Source: Flavobacterium sp. ACN2
Lineage (GTDB): Bacteria; Bacteroidota; Bacteroidia; Flavobacteriales; Flavobacteriaceae
Assembly (NCBI RefSeq): GCF_002303885.1
Contig: NZ_MRCM01000003.1
Coordinates: 302,063-366,062 of the forward strand
Direction: 5' to 3'
Length of the DNA stretch: 64,000 bases
Shown here: piece by piece, positions 9,211-17,700 of the stretch
Numbering within the stretch: the first letter of the stretch is position 1
Layout of the letters: each line of letters starts with the position of its first letter
Notes under the pieces: model-generated
What the model was told of the DNA's origin: nothing
Seen by the model: only the letters and a program-made list of their open reading frames with translations
The model's database searches: none
Position numbers and translations under genes: made by a program

Positions 9211-9822
9211 AATAAGAATTGATTAAGTTTAAGTTATAGTTAGTGTTTTTTTACCCTACGAGAAATCCGGAAAAACTTCCCAAGCAGGTCATGCCAAAAA
9301 AGAGGGCCTGAATCTCTTTTCCAACATTTAGTACTTGCAGACTATAAACAACTTTAAAATCGATTCTTTGGGCAAAATCTGATGATGGTAATCTCATCAA
9401 AAAGCGATTTAAATCAATTTCTAAAAAAAACATTTGTGGTAAGTTTAAGTTAAGTGTAGTTTTGTTCTTTTTTACTTATAGTCAATTTGAATTTATCTTA
9501 TGGTAAATTTGACTACAAGTGTAAAACAAATTTTCTATATTAACAAAATATTAGGGTTATTTTTTTTCGATTCTGATTAATCCTAATCCATTTTTATTAA
9601 TGTTGTAAAATCTGAACGAGAATTGAAATAAAAAATATAAAAAAATCAACGTTTTATAAAATTGACAATCAGTCGTTTAAGAATTAATTTAAAAAGAACG
9701 CTTTTTTAGTACATTCTTAAACGACTGATTATCAAAATTTTGTTTCGTTAAAAAAAATATAAGGCTTTCAAAAAGGTTACTAATGATTTTATTTATTTAA
9801 TTTGTCAAAATTTATCTCATAT
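9211..9822. other. Divergent intergenic region between susC and the NUDIX regulators
   Basis: This 612-bp AT-rich gap must hold the divergent promoters. I see: a 13-nt direct repeat TAAGTTTAAGTTA at 9224-9236 and 9440-9452; a weak inverted repeat around 9479-9515 (outer arms TAGTCAA/TTGACTA); and the strong inverted repeat 9667-9730. A short leftward open frame, 9251-9433 (60 codons), starts just after the second TAAGTTTAAGTTA copy and is discussed under findings. I do not call it as a gene. No tRNA or terminator is evident. Confidence 0.7.
9667..9730. promoter_or_regulatory. Perfect 18-bp inverted repeat, candidate operator
   Basis: Arms AATCAGTCGTTTAAGAAT (9667-9684) and its exact reverse complement (9713-9730) are separated by 28 AT-rich bases. 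Beyond one mismatch the pairing resumes to 9662 and 9735. The element is about 93 bp upstream of the first NUDIX-regulator start and on the susC side of that promoter. Arm centres are about 46 bp apart, so it could bind two dimers or form a long hairpin. Binding by the adjacent NUDIX regulators is an inference. Confidence 0.6.
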
Positions 9823-10539
9823 ATGGTTGAAAATGTAGACGACAAAACTGCTTCAAAAAATGAAAACAGTGCGATGAATGCCATCACAATTGACTGTGTC
9901 ATTTTTGGATTTGACAAAGGCAGTCTTGAAGTACTTTTGGTACAACACGCCGAAGGTATCAGTAAAGGGAAATGGGGACTTCCAGGTGGATGGATTTATA
10001 AAAAAGAAAGCACCGACAATGCCGCTCATCGGTTATTGAATGAGCTTACGGGTCTTGACAATATTTATCTGGAACAATTGAAAGCATTTGGAGATCCAGA
10101 TCGTTTTCCGCTGCGACGCGTTATTACGATTGGGTATTATGCTCTTGTAAAAAGAGAAGATTATAACATTAAAGCAGGTTTTACAGCTTCTGATGCGAAA
10201 TGGTATAAAATCAATGAAATTCCAGATTTGATTTATGACCACAACGAAATTCTTGATTACAGCATAAAACATCTTAGAAATAAAGTGCGCCAGACACCGA
10301 TTGGTTTTAATCTATTACCCGAAAAATTCACTTTATTACAATTGATGCATTTGTATGGAGAAATTTTAGGAATCGAAATGGACAAACCCAACTTTAGAAG
10401 AAAAATTCTTCATATGAAACTGCTGGTTGCATTAGACGAAAAGCAGCAGGATGTATCGCACAGAGCAGCTCAACTGTACAAGTTTGATCCAGAAATCTAT
10501 GAAAAACTCACTGAAAAAGGATTCAATTTTGAATTCTAA
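9823..10539 (+). CDS. NUDIX-fold transcriptional regulator (NrtR/AraR type), copy 1
   Basis: I start it at the ATG at 9823 (238 aa); an in-frame TTG at 9802 would add seven residues. The N-terminal 140 residues are a NUDIX domain (ITIDCVIFGF, GKWGLPGGW). The NUDIX box is degenerate: it keeps G-x5-E but has RLLNELTG where hydrolases have REUXEEXG, so two catalytic Glu are lost. This fits a sensor rather than an enzyme. The C-terminal 90 residues are the winged-helix domain of this family (LPEKFTLLQLMHLYGEILG, RRKILHMKLL). NrtR-family members bind sugar- or NAD-derived ligands; Bacteroides AraR controls arabinose genes. Divergent from the SusCD operon and followed by a paralogue, it is the likely local regulator of glycan use. 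Confidence 0.88.
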   Translation: MVENVDDKTASKNENSAMNAITIDCVIFGFDKGSLEVLLVQHAEGISKGKWGLPGGWIYKKESTDNAAHRLLNELTGLDNIYLEQLKAFGDPDRFPLRRVITIGYYALVKREDYNIKAGFTASDAKWYKINEIPDLIYDHNEILDYSIKHLRNKVRQTPIGFNLLPEKFTLLQLMHLYGEILGIEMDKPNFRRKILHMKLLVALDEKQQDVSHRAAQLYKFDPEIYEKLTEKGFNFEF

Positions 10540-10574
10540 TTTTCAATACACAATACTAACACCACAACAACAAA

Positions 10575-11276
10575 TTGACTGAAATAACTACTAACCAACA
10601 CAAACCAGCAGTAGACGGAATCACGATTGACTGTGTTTTCTTCGGATTTAACAAAGAGAGTCTCGAAGTGCTCTTGGTGCAGCATGCAGAAGGAGAAAGT
10701 AAAGGCAAATGGGGACTTCTTGGCGGATGGCTTCAAATAGACGAAAGTGCAGATAATGCTGCCCAACGAATTTTACAAGAACTTACTGGTCTCGAAAACA
10801 TCTATTTGGAACAATTAAAAGCCTTTACAAATCCGCAGCGTGTTCTGGAAAGACGTGTGGTTACCATTGGTTATTATACTTTGGTCAATAGAGAAGATTA
10901 TAATATTAAAGCCAGTTTAAAGGTTTTTGAAGCAAAGTGGTTCAAAATAAACGAAATTCCTGAGCTGATTTTTGACCATAACGAAATTCTTGATTTCAGT
11001 TTATTGCAATTGCGAAATAGAGTTCGTCAGGCTCCAATTGGTTTTAACCTTCTTCCAGAAAAATTTACTTTATTGCAATTAATGCATTTGTACGAAGAAA
11101 TTCTTGGAATCGAATTGGATAAATCTAATTTTAGACGAAAAGTGCTTCATATGAAACTGCTGACAGCATTGGATGAAAAGCAAAAAGACGTTTCGCACAG
11201 AGCGGCCAAACTTTATAAATTTGACCCCGAAATGTATAAGAAATTAACAGAAAAAGGATTCAATTTTGAATTTTAA
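10575..11276 (+). CDS. NUDIX-fold transcriptional regulator (NrtR/AraR type), copy 2
   Basis: This 233-aa protein is closely similar over its whole length to the preceding gene (the final 40 residues differ at only a few positions) and begins 35 bp after it, so this is a tandem duplication. The only possible start is TTG at 10575: an in-frame stop lies 18 bp upstream (10557) and no ATG occurs before the NUDIX domain. The NUDIX box is again degenerate (RILQELTG). It has the same winged-helix C-terminus (FTLLQLMHLYEEILG). Probably cotranscribed with copy 1. The two copies may answer to different ligands or form heterodimers; nothing in the sequence decides this. Confidence 0.86.
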   Translation: MTEITTNQHKPAVDGITIDCVFFGFNKESLEVLLVQHAEGESKGKWGLLGGWLQIDESADNAAQRILQELTGLENIYLEQLKAFTNPQRVLERRVVTIGYYTLVNREDYNIKASLKVFEAKWFKINEIPELIFDHNEILDFSLLQLRNRVRQAPIGFNLLPEKFTLLQLMHLYEEILGIELDKSNFRRKVLHMKLLTALDEKQKDVSHRAAKLYKFDPEMYKKLTEKGFNFEF

Positions 11277-11341
11277 TATCATTTTTGATTCTTTCCAATC
11301 AACTATCCAACATCAAGATTCCAGAATCCAAAACTTTGCGC

Positions 11342-11349
11342 TATCTTTG
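11342..11349 (+). promoter_or_regulatory. Candidate -7 element upstream of lepA
   Basis: TATCTTTG matches the Bacteroidota -7 consensus TAnnTTTG and is followed by GCGCCTTAATAAC. A close relative of that string (TTTGCACCTTAATAAC) follows the same element before thiL. No TTG is found 17-23 bp upstream, so support is partial. Confidence 0.5.
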
Positions 11350-11438
11350 CGCCTTAATAACATGCTTTAAAGCAATTGCTTTAGGCTGTTTTACACCCAA
11401 AAAATACTAAAACTCGTTATAGAGAACTGATATATAAA

Positions 11439-13235
11439 ATGAAGAAGATACGTAACTTTTGCATTATTGCACACATTGACCACGGTAAAAGTACATTGGC
11501 AGACAGATTACTAGGCGCAACACAAACCGTTACAGCTCGTGAAGAAAAAGCACAATTGCTTGACAACATGGATCTGGAGCGCGAGCGTGGAATTACCATT
11601 AAGAGTCATGCCATCCAGATGGAATACAAATACAAGGGTGAAGAATATATCTTAAACTTAATTGATACTCCTGGGCACGTTGACTTTTCATACGAAGTTT
11701 CAAGATCAATCGCTGCCTGCGAAGGTGCGCTTTTGATTGTTGATGCTGCTCAAAGTATTCAAGCACAAACGATTTCAAACTTATACTTAGCTCTTGAAAA
11801 CGACTTAGAAATTATCCCAGTTTTAAACAAAGTCGATTTGCCAAGTGCTAATCCAGAAGAAGTTAGTGATGATATTATCGATTTATTAGGATGTAAATTA
11901 GAAGATATTATTCACGCATCTGGAAAAACTGGTTTTGGTGTTGAGAACATTCTTGCCGCTATTATCGAAAAAATTCCTGCTCCAAAAGGAAATCCAGAAG
12001 AACCATTACAAGCTTTAATTTTTGACTCGGTTTATAATCCGTTCCGCGGAATTGAGGTAATCTTTAGAGTTGTAAATGGTGAAATCAAAAAAGGCCAGAA
12101 AATTAAATTCATGGCTACAGATAACGAATATTTTGCTGACGAAATTGGAACTTTAAAATTAAATCAGGTTCCTAAAAATGTAGTTTCGGCAGGAGATGTT
12201 GGTTATTTGATTTCTGGAATTAAAGAAGCTCGTGAAGTAAAAGTTGGTGATACGATTACAGATGCAAAAGTACCAACTACCAATATGATTACTGGTTTTG
12301 AGGATGTAAAACCAATGGTATTTGCTGGTATTTATCCTGTTGACACAGAAGATTACGAAGATTTACGTTCTTCAATGGAAAAATTACAATTGAATGACGC
12401 TTCATTAGTTTTTACTCCTGAAAGTTCTGCGGCATTAGGATTTGGTTTCCGTTGCGGATTCTTAGGAATGCTTCACATGGAAATTATCCAGGAACGTTTA
12501 GAGCGTGAGTTCGACATGACTGTAATTACAACGGTTCCTAACGTTTCGTATTTGGCTTACACCAAAAAACATCCTGAAACAGCATTAATTGTAAACAATC
12601 CTTCAGATTTACCAGAGCCTTCAAAACTGGACAGAGTTGAAGAACCATATATTAAAGCTACTATCATTACAAAATCTGACTTTGTTGGAAACGTAATGAG
12701 TTTATGTATCGAAAAACGTGGTTTAATTACCAATCAAACTTATTTAACAACAGAACGCGTTGAGCTAAACTTTGATATGCCTTTGGCAGAAATTGTATTC
12801 GATTTTTACGATCGTTTAAAAACGGTTTCTAAAGGTTACGCTTCTTTCGATTACTCTCCTATCGGAATGAGAACTTCGAAATTAGTTAAATTGGACGTCC
12901 TTTTGAATGCTCAGACAGTTGATGCACTTTCTGCATTGATTCACGAAGATAACGCTTACAATATCGGTAAAAAAATGACCGAGAAATTACGTGAATTGAT
13001 CCCAAGACAGCAATTCGACATTCCGATTCAAGCGGCAATTGGAGCAAAAATTATTGCTCGTGAAACGATTAAGGCACTTCGTAAAGACGTTACTGCAAAA
13101 TGTTATGGTGGAGATATTTCGCGTAAGCGTAAATTGCTTGAAAAACAGAAAAAAGGTAAGAAACGTATGCGTCAAGTAGGAAACGTAGAGATTCCGCAAG
13201 AAGCATTTATGGCTGTTTTGAAATTGAACGACTAG
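11439..13235 (+). CDS. lepA: Elongation factor 4 (LepA), ribosome-dependent GTPase
   Basis: This 598-aa protein has the usual LepA length. The G domain carries AHIDHGKST (P-loop), the RGITIKSH switch I, DTPGHVDF (G3) and NKVDLP (G4). EF-G-like domains II, III and V follow, with the LepA signature [13 protein letters not shown], and the LepA-specific C-terminal domain ends in [10 protein letters not shown]. LepA binds ribosomes in the cytoplasm, promotes back-translocation or remodelling and helps under ionic stress. It is monocistronic: a candidate -7 element lies about 90 bp upstream and a GAAA-loop terminator follows the stop. Start ATG at 11439. Confidence 0.98.
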   Translation: MKKIRNFCIIAHIDHGKSTLADRLLGATQTVTAREEKAQLLDNMDLERERGITIKSHAIQMEYKYKGEEYILNLIDTPGHVDFSYEVSRSIAACEGALLIVDAAQSIQAQTISNLYLALENDLEIIPVLNKVDLPSANPEEVSDDIIDLLGCKLEDIIHASGKTGFGVENILAAIIEKIPAPKGNPEEPLQALIFDSVYNPFRGIEVIFRVVNGEIKKGQKIKFMATDNEYFADEIGTLKLNQVPKNVVSAGDVGYLISGIKEAREVKVGDTITDAKVPTTNMITGFEDVKPMVFAGIYPVDTEDYEDLRSSMEKLQLNDASLVFTPESSAALGFGFRCGFLGMLHMEIIQERLEREFDMTVITTVPNVSYLAYTKKHPETALIVNNPSDLPEPSKLDRVEEPYIKATIITKSDFVGNVMSLCIEKRGLITNQTYLTTERVELNFDMPLAEIVFDFYDRLKTVSKGYASFDYSPIGMRTSKLVKLDVLLNAQTVDALSALIHEDNAYNIGKKMTEKLRELIPRQQFDIPIQAAIGAKIIARETIKALRKDVTAKCYGGDISRKRKLLEKQKKGKKRMRQVGNVEIPQEAFMAVLKLND

Positions 13236-13276
13236 TTTTTTTAGAGAATAGAACAAAGAAACAAGAATATAGATTA

Positions 13277-13306
13277 AACCCGATGACGAAAGTTGTCGGG
13301 TTTTTT
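13277..13306 (+). terminator. Rho-independent terminator of lepA
   Basis: A GC-rich stem (ACCCGAT.. paired with ..GTCGGGT, two G-U pairs) closed by a GAAA tetraloop is followed by TTTTTT. It lies about 40 bp after the lepA stop. Confidence 0.85.
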
Positions 13307-13472
13307 GTTGGTTTTTTGTTGGCTTTTTGTTAGCAAAATTACAAAGTCATTCCCTACAAAAACATTGAAATATTAACTCTAAAAATCCTTTTTTAACCCA
13401 TTCGAGTAAACTCAAGGCCATTTCATGACAGAAAATGTATTTTTAATCTTACAACTTTAACATTACAAGACT

Positions 13473-14090
13473 ATGAAAACCAAATTTTCTGTTATTTTAG
13501 CACTATTCGCATTCTGCTTTGCAAACGCTCAACAAGACCAGGTTGATGCAGAAATGAATTCTGCGAAAGGCGTCACTTTTCAAAAGGGTGATATGTTTTT
13601 AGAAGGATCTATCAAAATTAGTACCGGCGGAGACGCAGACTATTATGGCTTTAGCCCAAAGTTTGGCTATTTGTTAAATGATAAATTTGCTGTTGGAGCT
13701 AAATTAAATTACTCAAGTAACAAAGTAGAAACCACTCAAGTAGAAACAAATGTATTTGGGATTGGTGCTTTTGCTCGTTACTATTTCTTAGAATTAGACA
13801 AAAAACGCTTTAAAACTTACGCTGAAGTTGGTTTGGGTTACGGAAGAAACAAAACTGATATACCGCAAGTGGGCAGCGATACCGACAACAGTTTAACAGC
13901 TGATATTAATGTTGGTTTAAATTACTTTGTAACCAAAAACATTGCTGTTACTTTCGTTCTTGCAAATGTTTTGGCTTACAATAGCGTTTCTCCAGAAAAT
14001 GGTCCGTCGTCTGATACTTTTCAATTAAATATCAATTTATTTGAAAACATTTTCGATCAACCTCAATTTGGAGTTTTGTATAGATTTTAA
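13473..14090 (+). CDS. Small outer-membrane beta-barrel protein
   Basis: This 205-aa protein has a signal peptide (residues 1-19, cleavage after CFANA). The rest is an OmpA-like or OprF-type transmembrane barrel: alternating strands with aromatic girdles (FSPKFGYLL, FGIGAFARYYF, YAEVGLGYG, LNYFVTKNIAVTFVL) and a terminal aromatic strand ending in YRF. This suggests eight strands, and there is no peptidoglycan-binding OmpA domain. The exact role is unknown; small barrels like this often serve as structural proteins. It is monocistronic with its own terminator. Confidence 0.8.
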   Translation: MKTKFSVILALFAFCFANAQQDQVDAEMNSAKGVTFQKGDMFLEGSIKISTGGDADYYGFSPKFGYLLNDKFAVGAKLNYSSNKVETTQVETNVFGIGAFARYYFLELDKKRFKTYAEVGLGYGRNKTDIPQVGSDTDNSLTADINVGLNYFVTKNIAVTFVLANVLAYNSVSPENGPSSDTFQLNINLFENIFDQPQFGVLYRF

Positions 14091-14116
14091 TTTTTTTTTT
14101 GCGATTTAACAATCGG

Positions 14117-14148
14117 AAAGCTGTTTCAATTTGGAACAGCTTTTTTTA
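14117..14148 (+). terminator. Terminator hairpin after the barrel gene
   Basis: A stem AAAGCTGTTTC/GGAACAGCTTT with a 5-nt loop and a run of T follows the barrel gene. A closely similar hairpin lies at 16585-16617. On the minus strand it may also end the three-gene operon whose last gene stops at 14182. Confidence 0.75.
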
Positions 14149-14181
14149 TTGCCAAGTAATTCTATTGGTTTTGGATTTTTC

Positions 14182-14379
14182 TTATGACAGAAGTGTTCCG
14201 CATATTCCTAATCCAATAATTAAATATAATGCTCCAATAATAAAACAAACTTTTGCTCCATTGGGACTATTTTTCTTAACTGCAAAACCGATAATGGTCA
14301 TTAAAATTGGTGGGCCAACCATAATCGCTACAAAAATTGCGACCAAACCACTTAAATTACCTACTTCTAGTGCTGTCAT
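14182..14379 (-). CDS. Small two-helix membrane protein in radical-SAM operon
   Basis: This 65-aa protein has two hydrophobic helices (about residues 10-34 and 42-62) joined by a basic, polar turn with KKNSPNGAK. It starts 5 bp after the radical SAM gene stop, which argues that it is a genuine operon member rather than a chance frame. A longer frame on the plus strand over the same bases has no recognisable features. I do not recognise the family. Its size and topology suggest a membrane anchor or accessory subunit of the lipid-related proteins encoded upstream. Confidence 0.65.
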   Translation of the reverse strand: MTALEVGNLSGLVAIFVAIMVGPPILMTIIGFAVKKNSPNGAKVCFIIGALYLIIGLGICGTLLS

Positions 14380-14384
14380 ATTCT

Positions 14385-15776
14385 TTATATGTTAGTTCTT
14401 AATTCTTCTAATCTTTTTACTTTATCGTCTCTGTAAAACAAATTCATGGTTTCAAAAGGAATTATTTTATTATCCTTATTGACAATATGTACGCATGATT
14501 TTTTTATTGCTCTCACATCAAAATTATAGGCATCAATAAACTGCATGATAATAATTCTAAACAGATTGTCATATCCTAATTCTGGTGCATCAATATTAGG
14601 AAGGCAGCATAATATCGATTTCAAGTTTTCTTGTGCTACTTCTACAGAATTTCCTGTACTAAACAAATCTATCATTTTGCCTCGAAGCACTTCGTCCTGC
14701 TCATAAATAATGGTGTTTTTACTATTGTCCAATAAATCATTTGGATTAATATATCTCGTTAACGGGAAAACTTCGTCTCCTAACTTCAACGCATAACCCA
14801 TTACTAAAGCATCAGGATTACAGGGAACAGGAAGTAAATCATCTGAATTAAAAACAGTCGTTTGCTCCAGAATTTTTCTTCTTACTTCTGTTAATGTCAT
14901 GCGATCGGTTTCGAGGTTAAAGTTCTCCAATCTACCCGCTATTTGAGTCGGCTGAAATGTAACCCCTCGAACGCATTTTTGCTTTAGTGCAAACTCAACA
15001 ATTTTACCGATTTCATGATCGTTTAATCCTTTTTGAAGCGTAACAACCAAAGTGGTAGATAAATTAACTTCATTTAGATTTTCTAAAGCCTGTTTTCTTA
15101 TTTCACTTAAATCGGCTCCACGCAATTCCTGCAATACACTATCTTCAAAAGAATCAAACTGAAGATAGATTTCAAAATCTGGAGCATAGCTTTTTAGCCT
15201 CTGAACGAATTCTTTGTCTTTTGCAATTTTAATTCCGTTTGTGTTTAGCATTAAATGCTTTATCGGAATTGATTTTGCATAATCCAAAATTTCAAAAAAT
15301 TCAGGATGTATGGTTGGTTCTCCTCCGCTAATCTGCACTACATCGGGTTCTTTTTCGTTTTTAACAACCGTATCGAGCATTGCTTTTATTTCTTCGAGAG
15401 TTCTGTGTCTACCATAACTAGGTGATGAACCGGCATAACAAGTCGGACATGTCAGATTGCATCGATCTGTAACCTCAACAACTGTAAGGCAAGAATGCTG
15501 TTCATGATCTGGACATAAACCACAATCGTACGGACAACCATAGTGCGTTTTTGTATTAAAAGTGTACGGCATCTCAGATGGTTTATTGTAGTTTCGGATA
15601 TTCTTGTAATACTGAATATCGTCAGCAATCAAAACCTTAGAACTTCCATGTTCCGGGCATCTTTTAAGCATGTAGACATTCTCGTCTTCAAAAACAATTT
15701 TAGCATCAATTCTCTTTAAGCATTCTGGACAAAGGCTTAATGTAAAGTCATAATAAGTATATTTTCTAACTGGCAT
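14385..15776 (-). CDS. Radical SAM enzyme of the MJ0619/Tes type (COG1964-like)
   Basis: This 463-aa protein begins with a zinc- or iron-binding region (C16-x2-C19 and C40-PEHG), then a second Cys cluster C81-x3-C85-x2-C88, then the radical SAM motif C106-x3-C110-x2-C113 and the GGEP motif (151-154). A late segment with CVHIV and IIPFETMNLFYR is also typical of this family. The archaeal member MJ0619 is the tetraether lipid synthase Tes, which joins lipid chains by sp3 C-C coupling; the N-terminal multi-cluster layout here is the same. The substrate in this bacterium is unknown. Its start overlaps the end of the upstream Lgt-like gene by 11 bp and a small membrane protein follows after 5 bp, so it may modify lipids or a lipid-linked molecule; this is inference. 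Confidence 0.82.
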   Translation of the reverse strand: MPVRKYTYYDFTLSLCPECLKRIDAKIVFEDENVYMLKRCPEHGSSKVLIADDIQYYKNIRNYNKPSEMPYTFNTKTHYGCPYDCGLCPDHEQHSCLTVVEVTDRCNLTCPTCYAGSSPSYGRHRTLEEIKAMLDTVVKNEKEPDVVQISGGEPTIHPEFFEILDYAKSIPIKHLMLNTNGIKIAKDKEFVQRLKSYAPDFEIYLQFDSFEDSVLQELRGADLSEIRKQALENLNEVNLSTTLVVTLQKGLNDHEIGKIVEFALKQKCVRGVTFQPTQIAGRLENFNLETDRMTLTEVRRKILEQTTVFNSDDLLPVPCNPDALVMGYALKLGDEVFPLTRYINPNDLLDNSKNTIIYEQDEVLRGKMIDLFSTGNSVEVAQENLKSILCCLPNIDAPELGYDNLFRIIIMQFIDAYNFDVRAIKKSCVHIVNKDNKIIPFETMNLFYRDDKVKRLEELRTNI

Positions 15777-16509
15777 TTTTTACAAATAAATTTAAAATTG
15801 TTTTGTTATAATAAAGCAGACAAATCAAACATAAAATCTGAATCGAACTTATTCCAAAAATCAGGAAATAATTGGGTTTCAGAAATTCTACAAAAAAGCG
15901 AAATGCAAAATAGGCAATCATAAAATACTGAAATATAAGTCCGTTTTTTATATTTCTGCTTTTTAATTTCTTGAGAACAAAAAACAAAATGATCAGAAAA
16001 ATTAATTCGTACAAGGCAATTGGATGCCTCATAATATTGTCGCCAAGATTCATCCCAGTAAAAAAGTTTGTTTCTTTTCCATATGTAAACTCATTGGTTC
16101 CAGATAAAAAACAGCCTATTCTTCCTATAAAAATTCCTAGAATAATCGGAAAGGTAAATAAATCACCCGATGACTCTTTTTCTCCTATAATCTTCTTAGC
16201 AATTTCAACGCCTAAAAGTCCGCCAAACAATCCTCCCATAATGGTCTTCGCATTGAAGAGTTCTAAAATTGATCTTGCATCAAGATGAAAAACAGGATTT
16301 TCTAGAAAACCCATAATTCTAGAACCCAAAAAAGCTCCAATTGCAGCTCCCAATATAATAGATAATCTATTGGAAGAAACAATAGTATCATTGGTTCTTT
16401 TTCTCAAAAAAACATAATAACGATATCCTAAAAAAAATGCCAGATATTCTAAAACTAAATGGATACTGATTTCATAACCAAAAATAACCGGCTCAAAAGG
16501 AAACTTCAT
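15766..16509 (-). CDS. Lgt-like integral membrane protein
   Basis: This 247-aa protein has about seven membrane segments. It resembles prolipoprotein diacylglyceryl transferase: GGLLG near residue 97, GRIGCFLSG (R130, where Lgt has GRxGNF), RHPIALYE (161-168) and FRFFVEF (R204, E208). Two key Lgt features differ: the segment that carries the essential His in Escherichia coli Lgt (SFHGG) reads GLFGG, and the Asn after GRxG is Cys. It is therefore unlikely to be the housekeeping Lgt and may transfer a lipid moiety to another acceptor or simply bind phospholipid. It is the first gene of the operon with the radical SAM enzyme. Confidence 0.75.
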   Translation of the reverse strand: MKFPFEPVIFGYEISIHLVLEYLAFFLGYRYYVFLRKRTNDTIVSSNRLSIILGAAIGAFLGSRIMGFLENPVFHLDARSILELFNAKTIMGGLFGGLLGVEIAKKIIGEKESSGDLFTFPIILGIFIGRIGCFLSGTNEFTYGKETNFFTGMNLGDNIMRHPIALYELIFLIILFFVLKKLKSRNIKNGLIFQYFMIAYFAFRFFVEFLKPNYFLIFGISSIQILCLICLLYYNKTILNLFVKNAS

Positions 16510-16584
16510 TTTTTACGCTAAGATTTAATACTATAATTCTGTAAAGATGCAAAAAAATGTTTAAATTCATTTGACTTATAAAGT

Positions 16585-16617
16585 AAAAGCTGTTCTAGTT
16601 TAGAACAGCTTTTTTTA
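16585..16617 (+). terminator. Terminator-like hairpin between divergent genes
   Basis: The stem AGCTGTTCTA/TAGAACAGCT has a 3-nt loop and is followed by a run of seven T on the plus strand. No plus-strand gene ends just before it, which is odd: the genes on either side diverge. It closely matches the hairpin at 14117-14148. Confidence 0.6.
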
Positions 16618-16639
16618 TTCTCTTTACTTTTTACATTTG

Positions 16640-16647
16640 TATCTTTG
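16640..16647 (+). promoter_or_regulatory. Candidate -7 element of the WYL regulator gene
   Basis: TATCTTTG matches TAnnTTTG 56 bp before the ATG. No TTG lies 17-23 bp upstream. Confidence 0.45.
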
Positions 16648-16702
16648 AATTAGCAAAAGACTTAGAGTCTCAGCAACTCAGAACCTTAGAATCTTAAAAA
16701 AA

Positions 16703-17662
16703 ATGCTTGACGAAACTCCAAAACGATTTGACCGAATTGTAGCTATTCTTATTCAATTGCAATCTAAAAAGGTTGTAAAAGCCCAAGAATTGGCCGATCG
16801 TTTTGAATGTAGTTTGAGGACGATTTATAGAGACATTCGAACTTTGGAAGCCTCTGGCGTTCCTATTTATAGCGAAGCAGGAGTTGGTTATGCATTGATG
16901 GATGGTTATCGGCTACCGCCAGTTATGTTTACGCGCGAAGAAGTAAGCAGTTTTATTGCAGCCGAAAAATTGATGCAGAAATTTACCGATCCTTCTTTGG
17001 GAACACATTACGCGTCGGCGATGTACAAACTGAAATCGGTTTTAAGAAGTAACGACAAAGATTATCTTTCGAGCATCGAATCTAGAATTGTAATGCAGGA
17101 TGCAGAACCAATGTTTAATGATAATTCGCCTAATACTTTGTCTGTTCTTTTTGAAGGAATTGCAGAGAAAAAGCAAATTCTTTTAACTTATAAAACTTTT
17201 GATAAAGACGAAACAACACAGCGTAATCTTGAGCCAATAGGCGTTTTTCATGATAATAATAACTGGTATTTTCTGGGCTATTGTCATCTTCGAAAAGATT
17301 ATAGACAATTTCGAACCGATAGAATTCAGGAAATAAAAAAAACCGATGTAGATTTTACGATCGAACACGATGCTTTAGAAACCTATTTAACTAAAACAGA
17401 AACCTGCCCAACAACAAAAGTTCGTATTTTAATTGACCGCAAAATAGCACGATATTTGGCAACCGAGAGAAAATATCATGGCTTTATTTCGCAAAAAGAC
17501 GTAGGTGAAAAAATCGAAATGACCTTTATGTCTAGAGATATTAATAACGCTTTTCCGAGATGGTTTTTGATGTATGGAGATTACGCAGAAATTCTCGAAC
17601 CTGAGATATTAAAAACCAATGTCTTAGAATTATTGGAAATTAACAGAAAAAGGCTTTTATAA
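16703..17662 (+). CDS. WYL-domain transcriptional regulator (YafY type)
   Basis: This 319-aa protein starts with a DeoR-like helix-turn-helix (about residues 8-62; AQELADRFECSLRTIYRDIRTLEASGVPI), followed by a linker with GYRLPPVMFT and a WYL domain (about 140-225; NNWYFLGYCHLRKDYRQFRTDRI) and a WCX C-terminal region. WYL proteins sense nucleic-acid or small-molecule ligands and often control neighbouring stress genes. It is convergent with two DinB-fold genes whose promoter has a 24-bp palindrome, a plausible binding site for this regulator. Confidence 0.93.
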   Translation: MLDETPKRFDRIVAILIQLQSKKVVKAQELADRFECSLRTIYRDIRTLEASGVPIYSEAGVGYALMDGYRLPPVMFTREEVSSFIAAEKLMQKFTDPSLGTHYASAMYKLKSVLRSNDKDYLSSIESRIVMQDAEPMFNDNSPNTLSVLFEGIAEKKQILLTYKTFDKDETTQRNLEPIGVFHDNNNWYFLGYCHLRKDYRQFRTDRIQEIKKTDVDFTIEHDALETYLTKTETCPTTKVRILIDRKIARYLATERKYHGFISQKDVGEKIEMTFMSRDINNAFPRWFLMYGDYAEILEPEILKTNVLELLEINRKRLL

Positions 17663-17697
17663 AAAAACTCCTGAGAATATGATCTCAGGAGTTTTTT
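17661..17697. terminator. Bidirectional terminator
   Basis: The stem ACTCCTGAGA/TCTCAGGAGT is flanked by A7 and T6 runs. It separates the convergent WYL regulator and DinB-fold gene and can end both transcripts. Confidence 0.9.
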
Positions 17698-17700
17698 CAT

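Noticed and set aside
14099..14395. 98-codon plus-strand frame over the small membrane-protein gene
   Set aside because: Overlaps the terminator of the preceding gene and has no recognisable domain; the minus-strand frame has operon spacing and clean membrane helices.
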